Part shown: positions 1 through 6,710 of the stretch, in pieces
Layout of the letters: every line of letters begins with the position of its first letter
Numbering within the stretch: the stretch's first letter is position 1
Assembly: GCF_042665255.1 (NCBI RefSeq)
Contig: NZ_JBHTCD010000053.1
Source of the DNA: Insolitispirillum peregrinum
GTDB taxonomy: Bacteria > Pseudomonadota > Alphaproteobacteria > Rhodospirillales > Rhodospirillaceae
Direction: 5' to 3' (one strand)
Length of the DNA stretch: 19,474 bases
Position numbers and translations under genes: made by a program
The notes under the pieces: model-generated
Seen by the model: the letters and a program-made list of their open reading frames with translations, nothing else
Told to the model about the DNA's origin: nothing
Databases searched by the model: none

Positions 1-1
1 G

Positions 2-91
2 ATCTACCTCGCCTTCTTCCAGTTCACCCACAACGCACGCCGAAGAGGAAAAGCTCTCCTCGGGGCACTGGTCGGCGCATTGCTCGCCTGA
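2..91 (+). CDS. C-terminal end of an unknown protein (cut by window edge)
   Basis: The reading frame is open from the left edge and ends at TGA 89-91. It encodes 29 residues: IYLAFFQFTHNARRRGKA, then a small hydrophobic tail, LLGALVGALLA. The tail is compatible with a membrane-associated C-terminus, but I do not recognise the family. A strong bidirectional terminator follows about 100 bases downstream, which supports a real gene end here. The longer open frame 1 across the same bases is rich in Arg, Pro and Ser and looks less protein-like. Confidence 0.45.
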   Translation: MYLAFFQFTHNARRRGKALLGALVGALLA

Positions 92-187
92 TCCCTTCCC
101 ATCACCCCGAAACACGGGAAGAGCCAACACTTTTTGTCAGCCGCTTCAAGGGCTGCCCGGGAATGGTGATCGGGTGAGCAGGGTATG

Positions 188-228
188 AAAAACCGGACAG
201 TCCGCTGGGGCTGTCCGGCTTTTGTTTG
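188..228. terminator. Bidirectional rho-independent terminator
   Basis: A perfect 8-bp stem, CCGGACAG (193-200) and CTGTCCGG (211-218), has a 10-nt loop. An A-run lies before it and CTTTTGTTT after it, so it can work on both strands. It sits between the plus-strand gene ending at 91 and the minus-strand gene ending at 255, as expected for convergent genes. Confidence 0.85.
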
Positions 229-254
229 TGGCGCAGAGCCGATCTGGCGACCGC

Positions 255-569
255 TCAGGGCGTGCAAAGCGCCACAGTGGAGTTGATCACCTTGATCCCC
301 TGCACGTCCTGCAACGGCAAGATATAGACATCAGGCGGCTTGCCTTTCTGGCTTTCATAGCCGGGGTACACGTACAAGGCCTTGCGGTCCATGAACAGCT
401 TGCGCAGGCAGGCGCTGGTGGCTTTCTCACCGAGCAGTTCGGCGGCGGCGGAGTCCTTTTTAAGGCTCAGCACGACACGGGGAAAATTCTGGTATCCCTT
501 GTCCACCAGCCAGTGAACCTGCTTGATGGCACGATCGGCTCCCAACCGTGCATGATCTTGGCGATGCAC
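255..569 (-). CDS. Hypothetical protein, probably N-terminally truncated
   Basis: About 104 residues with normal protein composition. It includes a stretch HWLVDKGYQNFPRVVLSL (about 19-36) and a C-terminal part with alternating hydrophobic residues (ALYVYPGYESQKGKPPDVYI) that looks like beta structure. I do not recognise the family. The only start in frame is a GTG at 567-569 with an in-frame stop just upstream and no clear ribosome binding site. The DNA immediately upstream belongs to a CHAT-domain fragment on the opposite strand, so the true N-terminus seems to be missing. A neighbouring minus-strand frame upstream (VDRLCIAKIMHG) also looks protein-like, so a frameshift near 545-560 is possible. 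Its 3' end faces the terminator at 188-228. It may be a pseudogene. Confidence 0.45.
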   Translation of the reverse strand: MHRQDHARLGADRAIKQVHWLVDKGYQNFPRVVLSLKKDSAAAELLGEKATSACLRKLFMDRKALYVYPGYESQKGKPPDVYILPLQDVQGIKVINSTVALCTP

Positions 570-596
570 AGGCGATCAACAGTCTGGTCAACGGGA

Positions 597-893
597 TCAT
601 TGACCCGCAACAGGATCTTGTATGTCGCCGGGGCGAAGAACGTTCTGGTGGCCCTGTGGCCGATCTATGACGGGCGGACGCGGGACTTCATGTTCGACTT
701 TTACCGGGCCTGGCTGGGGCAAGAGCAAGAGCAAGAGCAAGAGCAAGAGCAAGAGCACAGCGATCCGGCAGCCGCCTTGCGGCAGACCAAACTGCGATCT
801 CTTGAAAAAGCGGGCCAGCGTCCGAGTGGTCTCCCTGCATGGGCAGCGTTTGTCCTGTTCGAAGGGGCGGGGGCCTCCGTGGCGAACAACTGA
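597..893 (+). pseudogene. CHAT (caspase-like) domain C-terminal remnant
   Basis: In this frame the residues read LYVAGAKNVLVALWPIYDG, then RTRDFMFDFYRAWLG, then DPAAALRQTKL, and end with PAWAAFVLFEGAG before the TGA at 891-893. This order matches the C-terminal third of CHAT peptidase-like domains: the AGA..V.ASLW strand, the T..FM..FY helix, the P..ALR.AQL helix and the closing WAAFVL strand. The catalytic His and Cys regions, which lie further N-terminal in this family, are absent. In-frame sequence before about 597 is the antisense shadow of the minus-strand gene at 255-569, and I see no start or ribosome binding site. A (QE)6 insertion from a hexanucleotide repeat interrupts the loop between the two helices. 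CHAT domains usually go with TPR repeats, and two TPR genes follow directly. I infer a decayed TPR-CHAT or CHAT gene. The exact left boundary is uncertain. Confidence 0.7.
720..755 (+). repeat. Hexanucleotide microsatellite (CAAGAG)6
   Basis: Six perfect tandem copies of CAAGAG run from 720 to 755. In the CHAT frame they encode six Gln-Glu pairs in a loop between two conserved helices. Because the unit is a multiple of three, slippage would change protein length without shifting the frame. Confidence 0.95.
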
Positions 894-1027
894 GAATACC
901 ATCAAAAAATAATATAATTTCAGGATGTTTCCACCGTTGCCATACACCCGTGACAGGGAGTACCAACAGGACAGCGGACAGGGTCGTAACCATCCATAAT
1001 GCAGGCAAACGTGGAGCCAGAACCATC

Positions 1028-2893
1028 ATGCGCGTCGGAACTGTGTGCCGGGTGTTGGCACTGGCTTTTGCTGTTGCTTCCTGGGTTGTTCCGGCGCAGG
1101 CCGAGCTGGCGGTCAACGAGGTCTACAAGGCCAATGCGGCGGTGGAAGAAGCCTATAACGGGGACGGCGATCCCGGGAAAGGGCTGGCGCTGGCGCAGGC
1201 CGCCCTGAAGACGGCCCGGGCGAAGCTGGGGTCAGACCACCCGTTGACCACTGACAGCATGTACAATCTGGCCCGCTTTTACAAATACCTTGGGCGATAT
1301 GCCGAGGCCGAGCCGCTGTATAAAGCCGTCCTCGCGTGGTACCGCAAACTGAATGACGGCGATACAATTGTTTCCCTGCGGGTCGCCGTCCATCTGGCCG
1401 ATGTGTATCTGCTGTCGGATCGCCCTGCCGAGGCGGAGGCGCTCTATCAGACCATTCTGAAAGGATGGCGTGACGAGGACGGGGATGAAACTGGCCGACT
1501 GGATGTCGTCGACAAGCTGGCGTTCCTCTATCGCCGGCAGCGGCAGTATGACAAGGCCTTGCCGTTGATGCAGCAGGCGTTGGCAGGGCGGGAAAAGGAC
1601 CGTGGCCCGGATGATCCGGGGACCCTGCGCACGGCCAGTGATCTGGGGGCCTTGTATCTGGCTCTGGGGCGCGACAGTGATGCCGGGCCATTGCTGCAAC
1701 GGGCACTGGCTGGTCTGGAGCAGGCGTTGGGCCCCGACCACCCCTATACCCTGAAAAGTGCCGAAAACCTGCTTGAGCTGTATCAGAAGCAGGGCCGTGA
1801 CACCGAGGCCCGGCCCCTGCTGGAGCGGCTGGTCAAGGGGCAGGAGCAAGAGCTGGCAAGCCGGGAAAAGCAGTATGGCCGCGACAATTCCGCCACTCTG
1901 ACCACCATGAACAATCTGGGGCTCCAGTATGAGGAACTCGGGCGTCACAAGGACGCCGAGCGCCTGCTGGTGCAGGTGTTGGCGGGCATTGGCAAGCTGA
2001 AGGGGGCTGATCATCCCGACACCATCGCGGCGCGGGTGAATCTGGCGGGGGTCTATGAGGCCAGCGACCGGCTTGCCGATGCCGAACGTCTGTACAAGCA
2101 GGCCCTGAGCGCGCAGAAACGGCGCTTTGGGCCCGATCATCCCGAGACGCTGACCATCACCAACAGTCTGGCTCTCCTGTACCAGAATCAGGGCACCCGC
2201 GATCACGATGCCGAGCGGTTGTACAAGCAGGTGCTGGCCGCACGGCAACGGGTTCTCGGGCGTGATGATCGCCACACCCTGTCAACGGCGAGCAATCTGG
2301 CCTTTCTGTACCAGGGCATGGAGCGTTTCGGTGACGCCGAACGGCTGTACAGGCAGGTTTTGCAATCGCAGGAACGGACGCTTGGCCCGGATCATCCCGA
2401 TACGCTGAGCACGATGACCCGTCTGGGAGGCGTCTATTACCACGATGGCTGCCGCGCCGAGGCCGAGCCGTTGTTCCAGCGGTCGCTGGCGGGCCGGGAA
2501 CGGCTGCTGGGGCCGGATGACAGCGATACCCTGACCAGCGTCAACAATCTGGCGATGCTCTACTATTGCCACAAGCGGACCGCCGAAGCCGAACCGTTGT
2601 TCCGGCGGGTGCTGGACGGGCTGGAGCGGGTGTCCGGCCCCAATGATGTCCTGACGCTGGAGGCAATCGGGAACCTGGCCGCATTCTACAAGGATAACAA
2701 CCGCTTGGACGAGGCCGAGCCGTTGTATGAAACGCTGGTCGAACGGCGGGAGCGGACGCTGGGTTTCGATCATCCCGATACGCGGAACAGCGTGATCCTC
2801 CTGATCATCCTTTATGAAAAGCAGGGTCGCAAGGATGAGGCCGCAGCCCTGACCCGGCGCCTTGAGGCTGCGCAGAAAAAGCAGGGATCGTGA
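1028..2893 (+). CDS. Secreted kinesin-light-chain-type TPR protein (first of tandem pair)
   Basis: 621 residues from ATG 1028, preceded by GGAG at 1013-1016. The frame stays open upstream to 839, but ATG 1028 gives a clean signal peptide: residues 1-25 end in PAQA before Glu26. The rest is an almost uninterrupted array of about a dozen 42-residue TPRs of the TPR_10/TPR_12 type. Each has the pattern LG.DHP.TL....NLA.LY..QGR..EAE.L..R.L. Such arrays act as protein-binding solenoids, and export to the periplasm or beyond is inferred from the signal peptide. No catalytic domain is present. The stop overlaps the start of the next gene (TGATG), so the two are co-translated. The last 26 or so residues are nearly identical to those of the next gene. 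A CHAT remnant lies directly upstream, suggesting that TPR and CHAT parts once formed one locus. Confidence 0.85.
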   Translation: MRVGTVCRVLALAFAVASWVVPAQAELAVNEVYKANAAVEEAYNGDGDPGKGLALAQAALKTARAKLGSDHPLTTDSMYNLARFYKYLGRYAEAEPLYKAVLAWYRKLNDGDTIVSLRVAVHLADVYLLSDRPAEAEALYQTILKGWRDEDGDETGRLDVVDKLAFLYRRQRQYDKALPLMQQALAGREKDRGPDDPGTLRTASDLGALYLALGRDSDAGPLLQRALAGLEQALGPDHPYTLKSAENLLELYQKQGRDTEARPLLERLVKGQEQELASREKQYGRDNSATLTTMNNLGLQYEELGRHKDAERLLVQVLAGIGKLKGADHPDTIAARVNLAGVYEASDRLADAERLYKQALSAQKRRFGPDHPETLTITNSLALLYQNQGTRDHDAERLYKQVLAARQRVLGRDDRHTLSTASNLAFLYQGMERFGDAERLYRQVLQSQERTLGPDHPDTLSTMTRLGGVYYHDGCRAEAEPLFQRSLAGRERLLGPDDSDTLTSVNNLAMLYYCHKRTAEAEPLFRRVLDGLERVSGPNDVLTLEAIGNLAAFYKDNNRLDEAEPLYETLVERRERTLGFDHPDTRNSVILLIILYEKQGRKDEAAALTRRLEAAQKKQGS

Positions 2894-2895
2894 TG
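2814..2895 (+). repeat. 3'-end repeat of TPR genes, copy 1
   Basis: The sequence from tatgaaaagcagggtcgc to the stop-overlapping gtgatg matches 4282-4364 with about two substitutions over 80 bp. It covers the end of the first TPR gene and, through TGATG, the start codon of the second. Confidence 0.85.
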
Positions 2896-4362
2896 ATGGG
2901 GGCAGCCCGTTTCGCCGGCAGGTTGGGAGCGCTGGCCGTCGCTGTGGTCCTCACCGTTTCTTCGGCCCTTGCCGCCGACGTCAGGCAGGAAATCCGGGAC
3001 GCCGGTCAGGCGGTGATGGAGGCCTATCATGCCGGGCAGTATCAGCACGGTGTGGCACTGGCAGAGGACACCCTGAAACGGGCCGAGGCCGGGCTGGGGA
3101 GGGAGGATCCCGATACATTGAGTTATGCCAACAATCTGGCAGTTCTTTATGGGCATCTGGGCCGCTATGGTGAGGCCGAGCCGTTGTTCTTGCGGGTGCT
3201 GGGAGCCTTGGAACGTTCTCAGGGGCGCGAGCACCCGGATACGGTGAGCAGCATCAACAATCTGGCAGGTATTTACGAGAGTCAGGGCCGTTATGCCGAG
3301 GCCGAACCACTGTACCTGCGGGCGCTGGAGGCGAGTGAACGGGTCCTTGGTCGCGAGCACCCAGACACACTGATCAGCGTCAACAATCTGGCAAACCTTT
3401 ATGAGAGCCAGGGCCGTTATGATGAAGCCGAACCGCTGTACCTGCGGGCGCTGGAGGCGAGTGAACGGGTCCTTGGTCGCGAGCACCCAGACACGCTGAC
3501 CAGCGTCAACAATCTGGCAAACCTTTATGAGAGCCAGGGCCGTTATGATGAGGCCGAACCGCTGTACCTGCGGGCGCTGGAGGTGAGTGAACGGGTCCTT
3601 GGTCGCGAGCACCCAGACACACTTATCAGCGTCAACAATCTGGCGGGCCTTTACCAGCATCAGGGTCGTTATGGTGAAGCCGCTGAGGTGTGCCAGCGGG
3701 TGCTGGAGGCGCGGGAGCGCGTGTTGGGCCCGGAGCATCCAGATACGCTGAGCAGCCTCAACAATCTGGCGTTGCTCCATCAGATATTGGGCCGCTACGG
3801 CGAGGCCGAGCTGTTGCACCGGCGGGCGCTGGAAGGACAAGAGCGTTTGTTCGGGCGCGACCATCCCGATACGCTGATCAGCATCAGCAATCTGGCCGGT
3901 CTTTACTATCGTCAGGATCGTGATGGCGAGGCCGAGCCACTGCTCTTGCGGGTGCTCGAGGCGCGCGAGCGTGTGCTTGGTCGCGCGCATCCTGATACCT
4001 TGGGCAGCGTCAACAATCTGGCAAACCTTTATGAGAGTCAGGGCCGTTATGCCGAGGCCGAGCCGCTGCTCTTGCGGGCGCTGGAGGGGCTGGAGCGGAC
4101 TTTGGGCCGTGAGCACCCCAATACGCTGAGCAGTGCCAACAATCTTGCAGGCCTCTATGAGGATCAGGGTCGCGACAGCGATGCCGAGCCCCTCTACCAA
4201 CGGGTTCTGGAGGCGCGGGAGAGGACGTTGGGCGGCGAGCATCCCGAGACACGGAGGACGCTGGTTGCCCTGATATCGCTCTATGAAAAGCAGGGCCGCA
4301 AGGATGAGGCCGCAGCCCTGACCCGGCGCCTTGAGGCTGCGCAGAAACAGCAGGGATCGTGA
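2893..4362 (+). CDS. Secreted kinesin-light-chain-type TPR protein (second of tandem pair)
   Basis: 489 residues from ATG 2893, which overlaps the preceding stop as TGATG. ATG 2896 is an alternative start. The signal peptide covers about residues 1-27 (hydrophobic VAVVLTVSSALA). About ten 42-residue TPRs follow, with the consensus LGREHPDTL.SVNNLA.LYESQGRY.EAEPLYLRALEA. Three consecutive 126-bp units (3283-3660) are almost identical at DNA level, pointing to recent expansion. The C-terminus (EKQGRKDEAAALTRRLEAAQ) repeats that of the upstream gene with only one or two changes. The role is probably protein binding in the periplasm or outside the cell, with the partner unknown. A plausible terminator follows at 4424-4485. 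Confidence 0.85.
   Translation: MMGAARFAGRLGALAVAVVLTVSSALAADVRQEIRDAGQAVMEAYHAGQYQHGVALAEDTLKRAEAGLGREDPDTLSYANNLAVLYGHLGRYGEAEPLFLRVLGALERSQGREHPDTVSSINNLAGIYESQGRYAEAEPLYLRALEASERVLGREHPDTLISVNNLANLYESQGRYDEAEPLYLRALEASERVLGREHPDTLTSVNNLANLYESQGRYDEAEPLYLRALEVSERVLGREHPDTLISVNNLAGLYQHQGRYGEAAEVCQRVLEARERVLGPEHPDTLSSLNNLALLHQILGRYGEAELLHRRALEGQERLFGRDHPDTLISISNLAGLYYRQDRDGEAEPLLLRVLEARERVLGRAHPDTLGSVNNLANLYESQGRYAEAEPLLLRALEGLERTLGREHPNTLSSANNLAGLYEDQGRDSDAEPLYQRVLEARERTLGGEHPETRRTLVALISLYEKQGRKDEAAALTRRLEAAQKQQGS
3283..3660 (+). repeat. Three near-identical 126-bp TPR-coding units
   Basis: The units start at 3283, 3409 and 3535, each with cagggccgttatg, and are exactly 126 bp (42 codons) long. 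They differ at only a handful of bases, such as gcc/gat and ctgatc/ctgacc. Other TPRs in the same gene share the protein pattern but are much more diverged in DNA. Confidence 0.9.
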
Positions 4363-4364
4363 TG
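4282..4364 (+). repeat. 3'-end repeat of TPR genes, copy 2
   Basis: Second copy of the 80-bp gene end at 2814-2895. Here the sequence diverges right after gtgatgg, and no gene follows. It marks the tandem duplication of the TPR genes, or gene conversion between their ends. Confidence 0.85.
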
Positions 4365-4423
4365 GTTTTTGCCACAGCCCACAACAGTTGGCGGAAAAGA
4401 ATGGGCTATCGCCCAAACCATTC

Positions 4424-4485
4424 GGGGCCTGAGGCCGCGACCGTTCACTTGGGGACGATGCCCCCAGGCCCCCATTTTTTCTTTT
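4424..4485 (+). terminator. Probable terminator of the TPR gene pair
   Basis: GGGGCCTG (4424-4431) can pair with CAGGCCCC (4465-4472), followed at once by CATTTTTTCTTTT. An inner GGGG (4451-4454)/CCCC (4461-4464) pair could stack within the loop. The long branched loop makes this less certain than a simple hairpin. Confidence 0.5.
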
Positions 4486-4504
4486 ATGATCAAAGAAATG
4501 GGGT

Positions 4505-4547
4505 CCGGGGCCTCAAGGCCCCGGCGAGGTGTGGAGCAGCGCTCCAC
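4505..4547. repeat. Two adjacent perfect GC-rich hairpins
   Basis: The first is CCGGGGCC-TCAA-GGCCCCGG (4505-4524) and the second GTGGAGC-AGC-GCTCCAC (4531-4547). Neither is followed by a T-run, so they are not classical terminators. They look like remnants of a palindromic intergenic repeat. The 297-base stretch 4363-4659 otherwise holds only the terminator before them and the palindromic repeat after them. Confidence 0.6.
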
Positions 4548-4610
4548 GTCCTTGTTCCCAAACTGTCGTGTACCGTGATGTGATGCGGGGACACGGGTCT
4601 AATTTTGATC

Positions 4611-4662
4611 TGTCACAGTGCTTTCGCGCAAAACCGGTTCCCGCTTTTCGCGCAATCCTCTA
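4611..4662 (-). repeat. Alphaproteobacterial palindromic intergenic repeat, overlapping a stop codon
   Basis: On the minus strand this reads TAGAGGATTGCGCGAAAAGC, then ggaaccggttttgcgcgaaagcac. It has two imperfect inverted arms of the type gcgcgaaaa/ttttgcgcg around an aaccggttcc core. This resembles a repeat style I associate with alphaproteobacterial intergenic regions. Its first three bases (TAG, 4660-4662 on the minus strand) are the stop codon of the adjacent hydrolase gene. Confidence 0.6.
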
Positions 4663-5487
4663 AACCGTGGTTTGCTCCATTTCACCCAGCCCGTCGATGC
4701 CCAGGCGCATGACGTCGCCGCGCTGCAGGTAAACGCCCTTGCCGAGGCCGACACCCGGCGGAGTCCCGGTGGTGATCAGATCCCCCGGCAGAAGCTCCAT
4801 GAACTGGCTGAGGTAGCTGATGATTTCAGCGATCGGGAACAGCATGTCGGCGGTGCTGCTGTCCTGCTTCATCTCGCCATTGACCGACAGCCACAGCCGC
4901 AGGGCTTGCGGGTCCGGCACGTCGTCCGCCGTCACCAGAACCGGCCCGAGGGGGCAGAAGCCGGGGTAGCTTTTGGCCTTGATCCACTGGCCGCCGCGCT
5001 CGATCTGGTAGTCCCGTTCCGAGACGTCGTTGCAGATGGTGTAGCCCGCAACGCAGGACAGGGCATCCTGCTCGCTGACATGCAGGGTCCGCCGACCGAT
5101 CACCACCGCCAGCTCGACTTCCCAATCGGTTTTGGTGGAACCGGGGGGGATGCGTACCGGGTCAAAGGGGCCACTGAGGGCGCTGGTATGTTTGGAAAAG
5201 ACCACCGGCTCGCTGGGCAGGGCCATCCCGGCTTCGAGGGCGTGGGCCTTGTAGTTCAGGCCGATGCACAGCAGGTTGGCAGGCAGCAGTGGCGCTCCCA
5301 GACGGACATCGGCGGGAACGGCGGGCAGCGAGGCCGGGTCGATGGCGCGCAGGCGGTCGAGCAGGGCAAACGAGAGGGTGGCGGCGGTAAAGTCACTGAC
5401 CACAGCAGACAGGTCGCGGATGGTGCCGCTGGCGTCCAGCAGGCCGGGCTTTTCGCTTCCGGCGGGGCCAAAGCGCAGCAGTTTCAT
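4660..5487 (-). CDS. Fumarylacetoacetate hydrolase (FAH) family protein
   Basis: 275 residues, the usual length for short FAH-family enzymes. ATG 5487 is preceded by GGAG at good spacing. Visible motifs are CIGLNY (74-79), the metal ligands E123 and E125 in DWEVELAVVIG, and D154 in CNDVSERD. The spacing of 31 residues between E123 and D154 is as in FAHD1. K172 lies in AKSY and GTPPGVG at 241-247. The family cleaves C-C bonds or decarboxylates 2-oxo acids using Mg2+ or Mn2+ in the cytoplasm. Members include acylpyruvases, oxaloacetate decarboxylases and 2-hydroxyhepta-2,4-diene-1,7-dioate isomerases, and are often over-annotated as ureidoglycolate lyase. The substrate cannot be told from the sequence, and no pathway genes are next to it. 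The stop codon TAG is the first triplet of a palindromic repeat. Confidence 0.9.
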   Translation of the reverse strand: MKLLRFGPAGSEKPGLLDASGTIRDLSAVVSDFTAATLSFALLDRLRAIDPASLPAVPADVRLGAPLLPANLLCIGLNYKAHALEAGMALPSEPVVFSKHTSALSGPFDPVRIPPGSTKTDWEVELAVVIGRRTLHVSEQDALSCVAGYTICNDVSERDYQIERGGQWIKAKSYPGFCPLGPVLVTADDVPDPQALRLWLSVNGEMKQDSSTADMLFPIAEIISYLSQFMELLPGDLITTGTPPGVGLGKGVYLQRGDVMRLGIDGLGEMEQTTV

Positions 5488-5835
5488 GGAAATCTCCGAG
5501 GCAGCAGGGCGGAAAGGGGATACCGGGCATGGTTCCCGTGGTGTCAGAAACTATACGGTCTCCCCGGCATGGGGGGACACAGCTTTTCCTGAAAAAAGCA
5601 GTGATCGTCTGCCTGTTGCCACAGGAGATGCTGCTGTTGGCGGCAAAACGGTATGGCAGAGCCGTGAGCCTGCATCACAGGGAGCACACACTGATCCGGC
5701 CTGTCAGGCGATGGAGTCTCGTCGGCAGGGTGGTTGCCGTTAAGAATGAGGCCGGAACTTCTTTTGCAGTTTCCGCACGGGAGTTTTGATTCGTTTCCGA
5801 AATGAAACCTGCTCGCCCGGTATGTCCCGCACCTG
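5488..5835. other. Gap without recognisable gene
   Basis: 348 bases upstream of the FAH-family gene and downstream of the stress-protein gene. I see no convincing coding frame, RNA gene or terminator. The FAH promoter should lie in the first part. An 86-codon plus-strand frame (5529-5789) has no ribosome binding site or family resemblance. Confidence 0.6.
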
Positions 5836-6360
5836 TCAGGTCATTGCATCGATTTTTTCATCGCTCAGGTGGCCGGGGACGATGGTAACAGGCACCGACA
5901 GTTTGTCGGCGTATTTGCCGGTCAGCGCGGTGACCAGCGGGCCGGGACCATCCGAGCTGTTGCCAGAGGCCAGCACCACCACCGAAATCCGTGGGTCTTC
6001 CCGCAGCAGGCGGATCAGTTCTTCCCGTGTGTCGCCTTCGCGGATCAGCAGTTCGGGCATGTCGCCGGAAAACGCATGGACCTGAGCGGCATAGGATTGC
6101 AGGCGATGTTCGGCCTCGAGACGGCTTTCTTCCTGAATCAGGTTGCCGACAAACATCCAGTCCTGAAACTCCGGCAGCTGCACCACCGCCAGCAGGGTGA
6201 CCCGACCGCCGGTGTTCCGTGCCCGCATGGCGGCAAAGCGCAGGGCGGCCCGCAGTTCTTCCGACTGATCGACCACCACCAGAAAGCGGCGGTGGCAGGG
6301 GGCGTTGGCTTTCAGCTCGACATGCTGTTTTCGCGTAAAAGGCAAACGACTGCTAAACAT
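5836..6360 (-). CDS. Universal stress protein, UspA family
   Basis: 174 residues from ATG 6360, with AGAAGGA upstream on the minus strand. The frame stays open to 6618, but that extension is Arg/Pro-rich and unlike the family. RRFLVVVDQSEELRAALRFA (24-43) is the first beta strand and helix, with Asp31 at the nucleotide-contact position. LIREGD (105-110) and SVVVLASG (126-133) follow. SDGPGPLVTALTGKYADKL (136-154) and VPVTIVPG form the C-terminal loop, a variant of the family's G2xG9xG(S/T) ATP-binding motif. The role is a cytoplasmic stress response, and nucleotide binding is inferred. A 30-residue N-terminal extension precedes the domain. It is apparently monocistronic, and the terminator at 6639-6680 insulates it from the rhodanese gene upstream. 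Confidence 0.88.
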   Translation of the reverse strand: MFSSRLPFTRKQHVELKANAPCHRRFLVVVDQSEELRAALRFAAMRARNTGGRVTLLAVVQLPEFQDWMFVGNLIQEESRLEAEHRLQSYAAQVHAFSGDMPELLIREGDTREELIRLLREDPRISVVVLASGNSSDGPGPLVTALTGKYADKLSVPVTIVPGHLSDEKIDAMT

Positions 6361-6638
6361 CAGCGTGTTTCCTTCTCCCGGTGCCCTCTGATCCTTGCCT
6401 GTTGGGGGAACGGGCGTGAGTGCCCGTTGGGGTCGGGCGCGAGGGTCGTTTATGCCCGTCGATGATGCAGACTTTGGCATGTATGCGCTATGGGGTTGTA
6501 TCAGGCCGTTGGGGAGAAAGGATTTTGTGCGCTGCCACAGGGGGCTTTCTGACCGTTCTGCGGGGGCGGCTCGAGTCTCGGCAATGCGGTGGTGCAGTGC
6601 GGGAAAGTCTTTTTGCATCAGCGAGATAGCCGCAGGAT

Positions 6639-6680
6639 GAAAAAGAAGAACGCCCCCCGTGGCAGGCCATGGGGGGCGTC
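6639..6680 (-). terminator. Terminator of the rhodanese gene
   Basis: A 13-bp stem with one mismatch (6650-6662 and 6667-6679, core CGCCCCCC/GGGGGGCG) has a CAGG tetraloop. On the minus strand a TTCTTCTTTTTC tract follows. It lies 31 bases past the rhodanese stop. Confidence 0.85.
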
Positions 6681-6710
6681 AGAGCAGTGAGCGCAAAAGT
6701 GGTCGGGGGA

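Noticed and set aside
720..755. Possible CRISPR or tandem regulatory repeat
   Set aside because: A 6-base perfect tandem unit without spacers; a simple coding microsatellite.
597..947. Minus-strand frame with a poly-leucine run
   Set aside because: The leucines come from the antisense of the CAAGAG microsatellite; the plus strand carries recognisable CHAT motifs.
839..1027. N-terminal extension of the first TPR protein starting at 839
   Set aside because: It would overlap the CHAT remnant in another frame and bury the signal peptide, which starts cleanly at ATG 1028 after a GGAG site.
2812..4416. Long minus-strand open frame (about 534 codons) opposite the second TPR gene, and similar ones at 1232-2275 and 2282-2773
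   Set aside because: They mirror the TPR repeats: the translated products are themselves periodic (QIVDA, LQRPQ) and have no start signal. The plus-strand TPR proteins with signal peptides explain the region.
4505..4547. Considered as terminators of the TPR operon
   Set aside because: Both stems lack a following T-run on either strand; the structure ending in CATTTTTTCTTTT just upstream is the better terminator.
5529..5789. 86-codon plus-strand frame in the gap between the FAH-family and stress-protein genes
   Set aside because: No ribosome binding site, no family resemblance, and it would run over the promoter region of the FAH-family gene.
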